Part shown: positions 1 through 7,710 of the stretch, in pieces
Layout: each line of letters starts with the position of its first letter
Numbering within the stretch: position 1 is the stretch's first letter
Origin: DTSX01 sp964633465
GTDB lineage: Bacteria > Pseudomonadota > Gammaproteobacteria > Steroidobacterales > UBA11654
Reading direction: 5' to 3'
DNA length: 22,898 nucleotides
Assembly: GCA_964633465.1 (NCBI GenBank)
Contig: CAZWGB010000022.1
Span: forward strand, 1 to 22,898
Notes under the pieces: generated by a model
What the model was told of the DNA's origin: nothing
The model's input: only the letters and a program-made list of their open reading frames with translations
Database searches by the model: none
Translations under genes and position numbers: made by a program

Positions 1-103
1 AGTAGCCATTGATAATATGAAAAAACTTATCTTCTAGTTGACGACCAAACTGGATCGAAATGTACGAGTGTTAGATATATATCCCTCCTATCCCATATGG
101 TCA

Positions 104-123
104 CCTGCCTGGCCTCTGGCAGG
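104..123. repeat. GC-rich inverted repeat (hairpin)
   Basis: CCTGCC at 104-109 pairs perfectly with GGCAGG at 118-123 around an 8-base loop. This is the only GC-rich hairpin in an AT-rich non-coding stretch. No T run follows on either strand, so it does not look like a standard intrinsic terminator. It could be a weak terminator, a protein site or an element-end structure. Confidence 0.4.
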
Positions 124-139
124 GAAGAAAATACACTAT

Positions 140-161
140 CATAGGTTCACCATAGGTTCAC
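140..161. repeat. Two perfect tandem copies of an 11-bp unit
   Basis: CATAGGTTCAC occurs at 140-150 and again without spacer at 151-161, followed by one more C. The copies are identical. It lies about 60 bp beyond the break in the tRNA gene. It could be a recombinase or directory-protein site or a simple duplication; no third copy is visible. Confidence 0.6.
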
Positions 162-191
162 CAAAGCATATTTAAATTTAACAGAACCCAA

Positions 192-208
192 TGAATATAG
201 GGTATTCA
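192..208 (-). repeat. Small hairpin after the broken tRNA
   Basis: On the minus strand TGAATA, a 5-base loop CCCTA, then TATTCA forms a perfect 6-bp stem. It is extended by a CC/GG pair with a two-base bulge. A perfect palindrome TAGTA-A-TACTA sits just before it at 211-221. Both lie where the variable and T arms of the tRNA should be, but they do not resemble a T arm. Confidence 0.4.
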
Positions 209-223
209 GGTAGTATTACTATA

Positions 224-265
224 GGATTATGAGTCCACTGCTCTAACCAACTGAGCTACAGGCCC
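224..265 (-). pseudogene. 5' half of tRNA-Ile2 (anticodon CAT), 3' half missing
   Basis: Read on the minus strand from 265, the acceptor 5' strand GGGCCTG, the D arm TAGCTCAGTTGGTTAGAGC and the anticodon loop CTCATAA (anticodon CAT at 229-231) match the gammaproteobacterial tRNA-Ile2 gene that commonly sits downstream of rpoD. The anticodon stem keeps three pairs (GGA/TCC). Positions 27-43 and 28-42 would be mismatched, and after about position 41 the sequence no longer follows a tRNA. No variable loop, T arm, acceptor 3' strand or CCA is present in the remaining bases. tRNA-Ile2 reads AUA codons after lysidine modification and is essential, so an intact copy must exist elsewhere. Likely a remnant left by integration or recombination at the anticodon region. 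Confidence 0.75.
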
Positions 266-343
266 ATTATTGAAATTCTAGCAATTAAAATACCCGAGGC
301 ATATGTTTTAGGAAGACAGTGAATTTGATCAAGTCACGCCTCT

Positions 344-2242
344 TCAACTTTCATTCATAAAGCTCTTTAGTTTTTCACTTCTGGATGGATGCCTGAGTTT
401 TCGTAATGCTTTTGCTTCAATTTGACGTATTCTTTCTCTGGTGACATCAAATTGTTTACCAACTTCTTCAAGGGTATGATCCGTATTCATATGAATACCA
501 AAACGCATTCTTAAAACTTTTGCTTCTCTTGGCGTCAAGCTTTCTAGTATATTGACTGTGCTTTCTCTTAAGCCTGATTTGGTTGCGGCACCATCTGGCT
601 GATCAATTTTACTGTCTTCAATAAAATCACCCAAGTATGAATCATCGTCATCACCAATTGGAGTTTCCATAGAAATCGGTTCGCGGGATATTTTTAAAAC
701 TTTTCTAATTCGTGTTTCTGGCATTTCCATAGCAATAGAAAGTTCTTCAACCGTTGGTTCTCTGCCTTTTTCTTGAATCATCTGCCTTGAAACACGATTT
801 AATTTATTTATGGTTTCTATCATATGCACTGGTATTCTAATTGTTCTCGCTTGGTCAGCAATAGATCGCGTAATTGCCTGTCGTATCCACCATGTTGCAT
901 AAGTTGAGAATTTGTATCCACGTCGATATTCAAACTTATCCACTGCTTTCATCAAGCCTATATTTCCTTCCTGAATTAAATCAAGGAATTGAAGCCCTCT
1001 ATTGGTATATTTTTTGGCAATAGAAATGACAAGTCTAAGATTAGCTTCAACCATTTCTTTTTTAGCTCGATCCGCTTGTATTTTGCCCATGTTTAGTTGT
1101 CGGTTAAGATTTTTTATTTCTTGAATTGTCATATAGGAAGATTTTTCAAGTTTCCCAAGTCGTTTTTGGGAAGAAAGAATTTTTTGCTTATTTTTGTTCA
1201 GAGTAGATGAATATTTTCTTTTTGCACGTATATATTTTTCAATCCATGCAATGTTAGATTCATTGTTTACAAAAGACTTAAGAAATTCTTCCTTTGTTAT
1301 TCCTGCTTCGTCAATAACAATCGTTCTAATTTCTTTTTCATGTCGTTTAATTTCGTCCATATAGCTAGTTGTTATTTTTTGTAAAATCTCAAATATTTTG
1401 GGGGCTATCCTGACCCCAATAAAAGTTTGTTGAATTCTATCTTTTGCTTTGATTGTTTTTTTATCTTTATGACCAGCATCTTCAAACAATTTAATGTATC
1501 TTTTTGTTTGTTGATTTAATCTTCGGATGTGTTTAAGTATTGCCTTGCTATCAACTACTTTAGGTTCAGTTTGGTCGTCTCTATTGATTTGAACAATATC
1601 ATCATTTTTATGAGCAAAATCTGAAAATAATTCTAGGTATTTGGATTCATCTTTGTCGGGTTCTCGATGTATCTCTTCTGTGATTGTTTTGTAACGTTCT
1701 TCTATAAAGATAAGTGCTGGAATAAATAAAGCTAATGTTTCTTGGATTCTCTTGTTGCCTTGTTCAATTCTTTTGGCTATGACAATCTCACCTTGTCGAT
1801 CCAAAAGTTCGATGCTGCCCATTTCTCTCATATACATTCTTACTGGGTCGGTTGTTTTTCCTATCTCAGATTCAACTGGATTTATAGTGTCCGGGTCAGT
1901 ATTATTGGCGGCCTTTGCAATTTGTTCTGGATTGGGAGCATATTCCTCCACTGAAATACCTAAGTCATTGATCATTTCAACGATTTCTTCAAGACGATCA
2001 GCCTCTACAATGCCTTTGGGCAACTGTTCATTCAGCTCCGCGTAGGTAATGAATCCCTCTTTCTTTCCTTTTGCAAGCAGCAGGTGAAGAGGTCCTTGTG
2101 CTTCTTTACTTGAGGATCCAATTTCTTCTTCTTCGTTTTGTGTTAGAACAGACTGAAGATCTTCAACATCTACCAATTCTTCTTCATCGTTAGAAGGGCC
2201 ATTTGCCAATTCGCTTGCTTTAATTTTAGTCCTGTCTTGCAT
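344..2242 (-). CDS. rpoD: RNA polymerase primary sigma factor RpoD (sigma-70)
   Basis: Housekeeping sigma factor that directs core RNA polymerase to -35/-10 promoters. At 632 residues it is slightly longer than the 613 of E. coli. Region 1.1 (about 50-100, core GFITYAELNEQLP), region 1.2 (about 132-162, DPVRMYMREMGSIELLDR), a poorly conserved insert to about 390, region 2 with the EANLRLV and FSTYATWWIRQAITRS core, region 3, and a region 4 helix-turn-helix at about 591-612 (LEEVGKQFDVTRERIRQIEA) are all readable. About 45 acidic residues precede region 1.1, more than in E. coli or Pseudomonas. The ATG at 2242 has only a distant AGGA, about 14 bases upstream. Last gene of the rpsU-yqeY-dnaG-rpoD operon, 69 bases after dnaG. 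Identity is certain; the exact start is less so. Confidence 0.98.
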   Translation of the reverse strand: MQDRTKIKASELANGPSNDEEELVDVEDLQSVLTQNEEEEIGSSSKEAQGPLHLLLAKGKKEGFITYAELNEQLPKGIVEADRLEEIVEMINDLGISVEEYAPNPEQIAKAANNTDPDTINPVESEIGKTTDPVRMYMREMGSIELLDRQGEIVIAKRIEQGNKRIQETLALFIPALIFIEERYKTITEEIHREPDKDESKYLELFSDFAHKNDDIVQINRDDQTEPKVVDSKAILKHIRRLNQQTKRYIKLFEDAGHKDKKTIKAKDRIQQTFIGVRIAPKIFEILQKITTSYMDEIKRHEKEIRTIVIDEAGITKEEFLKSFVNNESNIAWIEKYIRAKRKYSSTLNKNKQKILSSQKRLGKLEKSSYMTIQEIKNLNRQLNMGKIQADRAKKEMVEANLRLVISIAKKYTNRGLQFLDLIQEGNIGLMKAVDKFEYRRGYKFSTYATWWIRQAITRSIADQARTIRIPVHMIETINKLNRVSRQMIQEKGREPTVEELSIAMEMPETRIRKVLKISREPISMETPIGDDDDSYLGDFIEDSKIDQPDGAATKSGLRESTVNILESLTPREAKVLRMRFGIHMNTDHTLEEVGKQFDVTRERIRQIEAKALRKLRHPSRSEKLKSFMNES

Positions 2243-2311
2243 CGTTTATTAATTTTTCCTATTCCTTAATTAAACGCGGGTGTCATTATATATCTATTTG
2301 TTTCTTATGAC

Positions 2312-4060
2312 TTATTTAATTTCTATACTTTTTGATAATGCTAAGAATCGTTTTCTTTCACTTTCAGTCAGCGTGTTATTTTTTGCCTTACTAACTAGTT
2401 TTTTAAGTTCTGATCTTGTATTTCTCTCATTCAATTTCACAATGATTTCATGCAACTCATTTTTTGCCTCAATTTTAGAAATCATCAATGGTTCAAGTGT
2501 CATGGCTTTTAAGTGTTCTTTTATTTTTTGATCATTAAAATGCTCAATGATTGTGGCTAATTTTATAGATTCATTTGACTGGATCAGAGTAATTATTTCT
2601 TTCAATATATTGATCCCTTTTTCATTGATGTGTTTGAATTCTATCTTTTCATTAATCTCTTTCATCAATTCTGGGTAGTGCATAAGTATATTAATTGCTT
2701 GTCGAATGAGGCTTGGTCTATTTTTGCTTGAAGTTTTTCGGCTTTGAAAAGATTTTGTTTGTATTTTACTTGTTGGATCTTGATGTTGAAAATGCTTCAG
2801 CTGGGAAGTCTTAACTTTGAGTTCAGAAGCAATTTTTTCAATTAGTTGATCTTTGTAAATTCCATCTCTAATCCTATTAATAGGCACCATGCTATATTCA
2901 GCAGCGCTTGCAATACCAGACGGTCTAGTTGTATCAAATCTATTTTTTATAACTTCAATAAAGAAGTCACTCAATGGAATCGCATTTTTAATTAATTTTT
3001 TAAAGAATTCGGGGCCAGAAGATTGAATAGTATCATCTGGATCTTGATCCTTAGGCAATATTAAAAATCGAGCTTCTTTATTTACTCTAATATTTAGCAA
3101 GCAAATCTCACAAGCTTTCCAAGCTGCTTTTTTCCCAGCATCATCCCCATCAAAACAGAATGTTATCTTGTCAGCAAAACGAAATGCTTTCTTTATGTGA
3201 GTATCTGTTGTTGCAGTACCTAAAGTTGCTAATGAATTCTTGAAACCATTGTTTGCTAAACTTATTACATCGGTATAACCTTCAACTAAAATTGCATGAT
3301 TGGATGATCTAAGAAACTCTTTTGATTCAAAGAGCCCATAGAGTAATTCTCCCTTTTTAAATAATTGAGTCTCTGGCGAGTTTAGATATTTGGGTTCACC
3401 TTCATCAATAATACGGCCTCCAAATCCAACAACATTCCCTTTAATATTTTTGATTGGAAACATAATTCTATTTCTGAAGCGATCATAGTAACCACCATCG
3501 TCTTTCTTAACGGTTAGTCCGCAGTCGTATAAATCTGCTATATTTTTTTCAGATGTACCGAATTTTTTTAATACCTCATCCCACGAATTCTTAGAAAATC
3601 CTATGGAGAATTTTTTTGCAGTTTTCCCATCTATTCCTCTAGTTTTTAAGTATTCGATGGCTTTCTTAGATTTACTCAAATTAGTAATATAATGCGAGGT
3701 CAATTCAAGCAATAAGTTTTGCAGGCTTTTGTTTTTGAGACTGTCGGAACGATCCTGTCTTGTTTTGGGAATCATTATTCCAGCTATTTTTGCTAGTTCT
3801 TCTATAGCTTCGATGAATGTTAAGCGATCAAAATCTATCAAAAATCCCAGAGCCGTTCCATGAGCGCCGCAACCGAAACAATGATAAAAACCTTTATCCT
3901 GACTTACAGTAAAGGAAGGTGTTTTTTCAGTGTGAAAGGGGCACAGTCCTTTATATTCTTTTCCTGCCTTTTTGATCTCAATACGATTGCCAATGACTTC
4001 GACAACATCAATTCTTTGAACTAGGTCATCTATAAAGTCTTGTGGAATAAGTTCTGGCAT
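2312..4060 (-). CDS. dnaG: DNA primase DnaG
   Basis: Synthesises RNA primers for Okazaki fragments at the fork in partnership with DnaB helicase. 582 residues, essentially the E. coli length. The N-terminal zinc-binding domain shows CPFH and CFGC (Cys40, His43, Cys61, Cys64). The catalytic TOPRIM domain follows, with the acidic Glu260 in ILVEGYTDV and the Asp304/Asp306 pair in FCFDGDDAG. The segment GFGGRIIDEGEPKYLNSPE just before it is typical of bacterial primases. The C-terminal helicase-binding part (about 440-582) is lysine-rich and divergent, as usual. Starts with ATG, 101 bases after yqeY, and lies between yqeY and rpoD in the macromolecular-synthesis operon. Confidence 0.98.
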   Translation of the reverse strand: MPELIPQDFIDDLVQRIDVVEVIGNRIEIKKAGKEYKGLCPFHTEKTPSFTVSQDKGFYHCFGCGAHGTALGFLIDFDRLTFIEAIEELAKIAGIMIPKTRQDRSDSLKNKSLQNLLLELTSHYITNLSKSKKAIEYLKTRGIDGKTAKKFSIGFSKNSWDEVLKKFGTSEKNIADLYDCGLTVKKDDGGYYDRFRNRIMFPIKNIKGNVVGFGGRIIDEGEPKYLNSPETQLFKKGELLYGLFESKEFLRSSNHAILVEGYTDVISLANNGFKNSLATLGTATTDTHIKKAFRFADKITFCFDGDDAGKKAAWKACEICLLNIRVNKEARFLILPKDQDPDDTIQSSGPEFFKKLIKNAIPLSDFFIEVIKNRFDTTRPSGIASAAEYSMVPINRIRDGIYKDQLIEKIASELKVKTSQLKHFQHQDPTSKIQTKSFQSRKTSSKNRPSLIRQAINILMHYPELMKEINEKIEFKHINEKGINILKEIITLIQSNESIKLATIIEHFNDQKIKEHLKAMTLEPLMISKIEAKNELHEIIVKLNERNTRSELKKLVSKAKNNTLTESERKRFLALSKSIEIK

Positions 4061-4161
4061 AGAAAAGAAATTATCAGATGTTCTCTTTTTTTGATTAAGA
4101 GAATCAGTCTATTCAGAAAAATGTGAAAAGTAAAAATTACTTAAAATAATGAAATTATTTA

Positions 4162-4608
4162 TCATTCAGATAATAATTTTCTAACAATACTACTGGCTTG
4201 TTTCATGTCAACACTACCCTGAGATTGACTTTTTAACTCGGCCATTACCTGACCCATGTCTTGAATCGTTTCTGCATCAATTTTAGATATGATTTTTTCA
4301 ATGATTTTTGTTAATTCAACCTCACCCAGTTTTTCAGGCAAGTATCTATGTAATATTTTTGCTTCTTCATTTTCTTTTTCAAAAAGTTCTGACCTGTCTG
4401 CTGTCTGATATAGTTCAGCTGCCTCCTTGCGTAATTGAACTTGTTTTTCAATTATCCCCAATATTGCATCATCGGTAATTTCCTGATCTGTATCTTTCTC
4501 TCTTTGTTTAATGACAGATAGTAGCATTCTAAGGGTAGTAAGCTTGAGACGCTCTCCACCACGAAGTGCAGTATTTATGTCCTCTTGGATTTGAGTGATT
4601 AAAGGCAA
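4162..4608 (-). CDS. yqeY: GatB/YqeY domain protein
   Basis: Stand-alone YqeY protein of 148 residues, related to the C-terminal tRNA-binding domain of the GatB amidotransferase subunit. Its precise cellular role is not settled. The N terminus carries the family pattern of an amphipathic helix then LTTLRMLLSVIKQRE; the centre has KQVQLRKEAAELY and the C terminus DMGQVMAELKSQ. The reading frame starts with TTG, 12 bases after the rpsU stop. No internal ATG would keep the conserved first helix, so TTG is the likely start. No clear Shine-Dalgarno sequence is visible, suggesting translational coupling to rpsU. Position between rpsU and dnaG is typical for gammaproteobacteria. Confidence 0.93.
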   Translation of the reverse strand: MPLITQIQEDINTALRGGERLKLTTLRMLLSVIKQREKDTDQEITDDAILGIIEKQVQLRKEAAELYQTADRSELFEKENEEAKILHRYLPEKLGEVELTKIIEKIISKIDAETIQDMGQVMAELKSQSQGSVDMKQASSIVRKLLSE

Positions 4609-4620
4609 TTAATTTTCTGA

Positions 4621-4836
4621 TCAGTAAAGTCTGCGAGTTCTGTTGCGTTCCCTAGAGACACGTTTCTTTTCTCTTTTGACAGCAGCGGCTTTTTTCCTTT
4701 TTCTTTCTTGAGCTGGTTTCTCGTAAAATTCCCTTTTTCGATATTCATTGAGAATGCCTGCTTTTTCACAAGAGCGCTTAAATCGCCTTAGAGCGAAGTC
4801 AAAATACTCGTTATTTTTTACTGTAATGATTGGCAA
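4621..4836 (-). CDS. rpsU: 30S ribosomal protein bS21
   Basis: Small basic protein of the 30S platform near the 16S rRNA 3' end, involved in mRNA initiation. The 71 residues show the diagnostic FDFALRRFKRSCEKAGIL followed by an Arg/Lys-rich tail ending NRTRRLY. The codon before PIITVK is TTG rather than ATG. It is preceded at good spacing by AAAGGA (about 4844-4849 on the minus strand), so the TTG start is well supported. It is the promoter-proximal gene of the operon with yqeY, dnaG and rpoD, and is divergent from tsaD. Confidence 0.97.
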   Translation of the reverse strand: MPIITVKNNEYFDFALRRFKRSCEKAGILNEYRKREFYEKPAQERKRKKAAAVKREKKRVSRERNRTRRLY

Positions 4837-4880
4837 GAAACTTATTCCTTTTAAGTAATTTAAATCAATATATACTTAAT

Positions 4881-4895
4881 CCGTTAAATGAACGG
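4881..4895. repeat. Inverted repeat in the rpsU leader
   Basis: CCGTT (4881-4885) and AACGG (4891-4895) form a perfect 5-bp inverted repeat around AAATG. It lies just downstream of the proposed rpsU -10 element, so it would sit at or near the transcription start and could act as a 5'-UTR hairpin or operator. Only the sequence symmetry supports this. Confidence 0.3.
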
Positions 4896-4898
4896 TGA

Positions 4899-4927
4899 AA
4901 TATACAGTTTAGCGCAGAAAAATGCAA
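4899..4927 (-). promoter_or_regulatory. Putative sigma-70 promoter of the rpsU operon
   Basis: On the minus strand TTGCAT (4922-4927) and TATATT (4899-4904) are separated by exactly 17 bases. The -10 matches TATAAT at five of six positions; the -35 matches only TTG. It lies about 60 bases upstream of the rpsU start, in the divergent gap with tsaD. No LexA box, known for this operon in E. coli, was seen. Confidence 0.5.
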
Positions 4928-4960
4928 AGAATTTACCGCAAACGAACGCCACTTTAAAAG

Positions 4961-6019
4961 ATGCTCCAACCTAAAAAATCCCTGACCATTCTTGGTATAG
5001 AAACCAGTTGTGATGAAACAGCTGCGGCGGTTATCGATTCCAATAAAGGATTGATTGCACACAGTATTTTCAGTCAAGTAATCCACCATAAAAAATTTGG
5101 GGGCGTTGTTCCTGAGCTAGCCTCAAGGGAGCACATAAAAAAGCTTTTACCCTTAATTGATGAACTTTTATGCTCTAATGATCTTCATCTACAAGAAATC
5201 GATGCTATTGCTTATACCGCTGGTCCGGGTCTTGTTGGTGCCTTGCTTGTTGGTTCAGTTCTGGCCAATGGGTTGGCTTTCTCGTTAAGTATTCCTTCCA
5301 TACCAATCCACCATATGGAAGCACATTTACTAGCCCCAATTCTTGAGGGCGATGATTTGCAAATGCCTTTTATTGCCTTATTGGTTTCGGGAGGCCATAC
5401 CCTGTTAGTTGAAGTTCAAAAAAAGGGGAGTTATGAACTTCTGGGACAAACATTGGATGATGCAGCTGGTGAAGCCTTTGATAAAGGTGCCAAGCTACTT
5501 GATCTGGATTATCCAGGTGGACCAGCTATTGCTGAATTGGCCTTGTCAGGTTGTCCAGGTGTTTACCAATTTCCAAGACCGATGATAAAGGCAAAAAACA
5601 ATATGGATTTTAGCTTCAGTGGATTGAAAACTGCCTTAATGTATAAAATTAGGCAACTAAATAAGGCACAAATGTTGACTGACCAAACGAAAGCTGATCT
5701 TGCCCATGCCTATGAAGAAGCCATTGTTGACAGCTTGATTCACAAAACCTACACGGCCATAGAGGTAACAGGGATTAAATCAGTTGTTGTCGCTGGTGGT
5801 GTTGGAGCAAACCAAAAGCTTAGGGCAAACATGAAGCTTAAGTTAGCAAAGCAAGATGTCCAAGTAACTTATCCGAGAATCGAGTTTTGTACAGACAATG
5901 CAGCAATGATTGCTTTGACTGGGTTATTTAATTACCAAAAGGGAATTGAAAACGTTAATTATCAAATCGAAGTGAATCCAAGATGGTCAATTGATAAAAT
6001 CTATCCAATACACTCATAG
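4961..6019 (+). CDS. tsaD: tRNA N6-threonylcarbamoyladenosine transferase TsaD
   Basis: Catalytic subunit of the TsaBDE machinery that transfers the threonylcarbamoyl group to A37 of ANN-decoding tRNAs in the cytoplasm. The 352 residues carry the ASKHA-fold signature ILGIETSCDETAAAV at the N terminus. They also carry the metal-binding histidines His118 and His122 in HHMEAHLLAP, the SGGHT loop, the GGPA segment, VVAGGVGAN, and Asp312 in CTDNAAMIA. Slightly longer than E. coli TsaD (337). It begins with ATG after a weak AAAG and is divergent from rpsU. folB follows after 8 bases, so tsaD, folB and folK are probably cotranscribed. plsY, found after tsaD in Pseudomonas, is absent from this position. 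Confidence 0.97.
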   Translation: MLQPKKSLTILGIETSCDETAAAVIDSNKGLIAHSIFSQVIHHKKFGGVVPELASREHIKKLLPLIDELLCSNDLHLQEIDAIAYTAGPGLVGALLVGSVLANGLAFSLSIPSIPIHHMEAHLLAPILEGDDLQMPFIALLVSGGHTLLVEVQKKGSYELLGQTLDDAAGEAFDKGAKLLDLDYPGGPAIAELALSGCPGVYQFPRPMIKAKNNMDFSFSGLKTALMYKIRQLNKAQMLTDQTKADLAHAYEEAIVDSLIHKTYTAIEVTGIKSVVVAGGVGANQKLRANMKLKLAKQDVQVTYPRIEFCTDNAAMIALTGLFNYQKGIENVNYQIEVNPRWSIDKIYPIHS

Positions 6020-6027
6020 TAATAATC

Positions 6028-6384
6028 GTGGATAAAATTATTTTAACTGACCTTAGGATCAATGCCGTTATTGGTATTTGGGACTGGGAAAAAAGAAACC
6101 CTCAAACCATTTCTATTGACTTGGAAATGAAGACGGATACTAAAAAAGCTTCCCAATCAGATTCCATAGAGGATGCTCTGGATTACAAGGCAGTGAGTAA
6201 ACGAGTGAAGCAATTTTTCCAGGAGAGTCAATTTAATCTGATTGAAACAGCTGCAGAGAGTGTAGCGAAAATAATTTTGGAAGAATTTGATGTGCAATGG
6301 CTAAAGTTGAGAGTCTCCAAACCTTTTGCAATAAGAGGCTCAAGCAATGTTGGTGTTTGTATAGAACGAACAAAAGATGGTTAA
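6028..6384 (+). CDS. folB: Dihydroneopterin aldolase FolB
   Basis: Converts 7,8-dihydroneopterin to 6-hydroxymethyl-7,8-dihydropterin and glycolaldehyde in folate synthesis. The 118 residues match FolB along their length: IGIWDWEKRNPQ near the N terminus, SDSIEDALDYKAVSKRV in the centre, NLIETAAESVA, and the SKPFAIRGSSNVGV segment with the conserved active-site lysine. It starts with GTG 8 bases after the tsaD stop. Its last 8 bases overlap folK (ATGGTTAA), an arrangement that favours translational coupling of two consecutive pathway steps. Confidence 0.96.
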   Translation: MDKIILTDLRINAVIGIWDWEKRNPQTISIDLEMKTDTKKASQSDSIEDALDYKAVSKRVKQFFQESQFNLIETAAESVAKIILEEFDVQWLKLRVSKPFAIRGSSNVGVCIERTKDG

Positions 6385-6886
6385 CCAGTCCACCAAGAAA
6401 ACAGAGGTATTTCTGAGCATTGGTAGCAACATAGACCCAGAAGAAAACCTTAAATACGCTTGTCGAGAATTAAAAAAAGCTTTCGGCAATATTCAAGTTT
6501 CATCAGTTTATAGAAACAAATCAATTGGGTTTGAGGGAAATGATTTTTTAAATATGGTGGTCAAAGTAAAATCTACGTTTAATCCCAACGAAATGTTGGA
6601 TTTTCTTGGACGAGTGGAGTCGGCAACTGGGAGGGATATTGGTACAGGTGCTTTTGATTCCAGAACACTAGATATTGATATGATTCTTTATAATGATCTT
6701 GTCCGCCCAGAAAAGCCATTCAAGATTCCCAGAAAAGATATAGAGCTTTATAGTTTTGTTCTCTTACCATTGGCTGAGATAGCACCCGATGATATTCACC
6801 CGGTTACCGGTAAAACTTTTAAAGATTTATGGGAGAATTTTGACCAAGAAGAACATCCATTAAAAAAAGTATCACTTGATATTTAA
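6377..6886 (+). CDS. folK: 2-amino-4-hydroxy-6-hydroxymethyldihydropteridine pyrophosphokinase FolK
   Basis: Transfers pyrophosphate from ATP to 6-hydroxymethyl-7,8-dihydropterin, the step after FolB. The 169 residues show VFLSIGSNIDPEENL at the N terminus, GFEGNDFLNMVV for pterin binding, and SRTLDIDMILYND with the two magnesium-binding aspartates. The usual PRTLDLDLLLY has Ser in place of Pro here. Also present are the IPRKDIELYSFVLLPLAEIAPD block and a C-terminal extension. Overlaps folB by 8 bases. Ends only 5 bases from the convergent folM stop, with no obvious terminator between them. Confidence 0.96.
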   Translation: MVNQSTKKTEVFLSIGSNIDPEENLKYACRELKKAFGNIQVSSVYRNKSIGFEGNDFLNMVVKVKSTFNPNEMLDFLGRVESATGRDIGTGAFDSRTLDIDMILYNDLVRPEKPFKIPRKDIELYSFVLLPLAEIAPDDIHPVTGKTFKDLWENFDQEEHPLKKVSLDI

Positions 6887-6891
6887 GAAAG

Positions 6892-7635
6892 TTACCAACC
6901 CATACCTCGTCCTCCATCAACAGCAATGATTTCTCCCGTGATGTAGGGTGCGTCTTCAATTAAAAACAACACACAATTAGCTATATCCTCAGAAGTTCCA
7001 ATCTTTTTCAGAGGTATTTGTTGCAGTATATTATTTTTAACTTGCTCCGAGAGATTGCTCTCTGGCCACAATATTAATCCTGGAGAAATGCCGTTGACTC
7101 TTACATCCGGAGCCAAATCCGATGCAAGAGACCGAGTTAACATTGCTAAGCCAGATTTTGCAGAGCCATAGATTGGGTGCTCTTTCAGTGGTTTTTTAGC
7201 ATGTATGTCTATGATATTAATAATAATTCCTTCTGATTGCTTAAGGTATTTGGCTGCGTATTTTGCTAGAAATAAGGGTGCCTTTAGGTTTGTGCCAAAT
7301 AAATTCTCCCAATCTTCCAGAGTTATTTTTTCAATCGGAGTGGGGTAAAAAGTAGAAGCGTTATTAACTAAAACATCCAATCTCTGCGTTGTTTCAATGA
7401 GTGATGGAATTAAATTATCTAAAGAATCCTGGTCAATAAGATCAGCTCCTATTGCAATAGATGAATCTTGTCTCTTTGCATTCAGTTCAGCGCATAGTTG
7501 ATCAGCTGTATCACTGGATGAATTATAATGGATGGCTACATTGAAGCCATTATTATGAAGTGTTTCAACTATTTTGGCCCCAATGCGTTTTGAGCCACCA
7601 GTGACTAATGCCCATTTTTTGTATTCCTCGTTCAT
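6892..7635 (-). CDS. folM: Pteridine reductase of the SDR family (FolM-like)
   Basis: NADPH-dependent short-chain reductase, expected to reduce dihydrobiopterin or dihydrofolate-type pterins. 247 residues. The cofactor loop is TGGSKRIG (residues 12-19), with the Arg typical of pteridine reductases, followed by NNAS at 91-94. The catalytic set is Asp143 (IIDIHA), Tyr156 and Lys160 (YGSAK). This matches the Asp-Tyr-Lys arrangement and spacing of PTR1, with Asp replacing the usual SDR Ser. DVRVNGISPGLILWPE is diagnostic of this subfamily. It lies opposite folB-folK and beside them, which supports a folate role. Divergent from the methyltransferase gene. A FabG-type activity is less likely given Asp143. 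Confidence 0.9.
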   Translation of the reverse strand: MNEEYKKWALVTGGSKRIGAKIVETLHNNGFNVAIHYNSSSDTADQLCAELNAKRQDSSIAIGADLIDQDSLDNLIPSLIETTQRLDVLVNNASTFYPTPIEKITLEDWENLFGTNLKAPLFLAKYAAKYLKQSEGIIINIIDIHAKKPLKEHPIYGSAKSGLAMLTRSLASDLAPDVRVNGISPGLILWPESNLSEQVKNNILQQIPLKKIGTSEDIANCVLFLIEDAPYITGEIIAVDGGRGMGW

Positions 7636-7710
7636 AATCGTTATTTTAATTGAAAACTAACACTACCGATATTAATTCTAGATAATATTAGTCTGATAAA
7701 AGGTAAAAAT

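Larger units (their letters stand above)
1..223. other. Non-coding left end beyond a broken tRNA
   Basis: I see no convincing coding region here on either strand. Read on the minus strand, the sequence departs from any tRNA 3' half immediately after the anticodon stem. It then holds a short palindrome (211-221), a 6-bp hairpin (192-208), two tandem copies of an 11-bp unit (140-161) and a GC hairpin (104-123). No matching acceptor-stem 3' strand, T arm or CCA was found on either strand in this stretch. It may be one end of an integrated element or a recombination scar; the window edge prevents a decision. Confidence 0.5.

Noticed and set aside
1..265. Group I intron in tRNA-Ile(CAU), as known in Azoarcus
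   Set aside because: The break is close to the right place, but no tRNA 3' half and no recognisable group I core (P7-type segments) could be found in the available bases.
1752..2045. Open frames on the plus strand opposite rpoD
   Set aside because: They lie wholly inside a well-conserved gene, have no ribosome-binding site and give products without recognisable features.
4837..4960. LexA box in the rpsU promoter, as in E. coli
   Set aside because: A CTGT half-site exists next to the -10 but no ACAG at the required distance.
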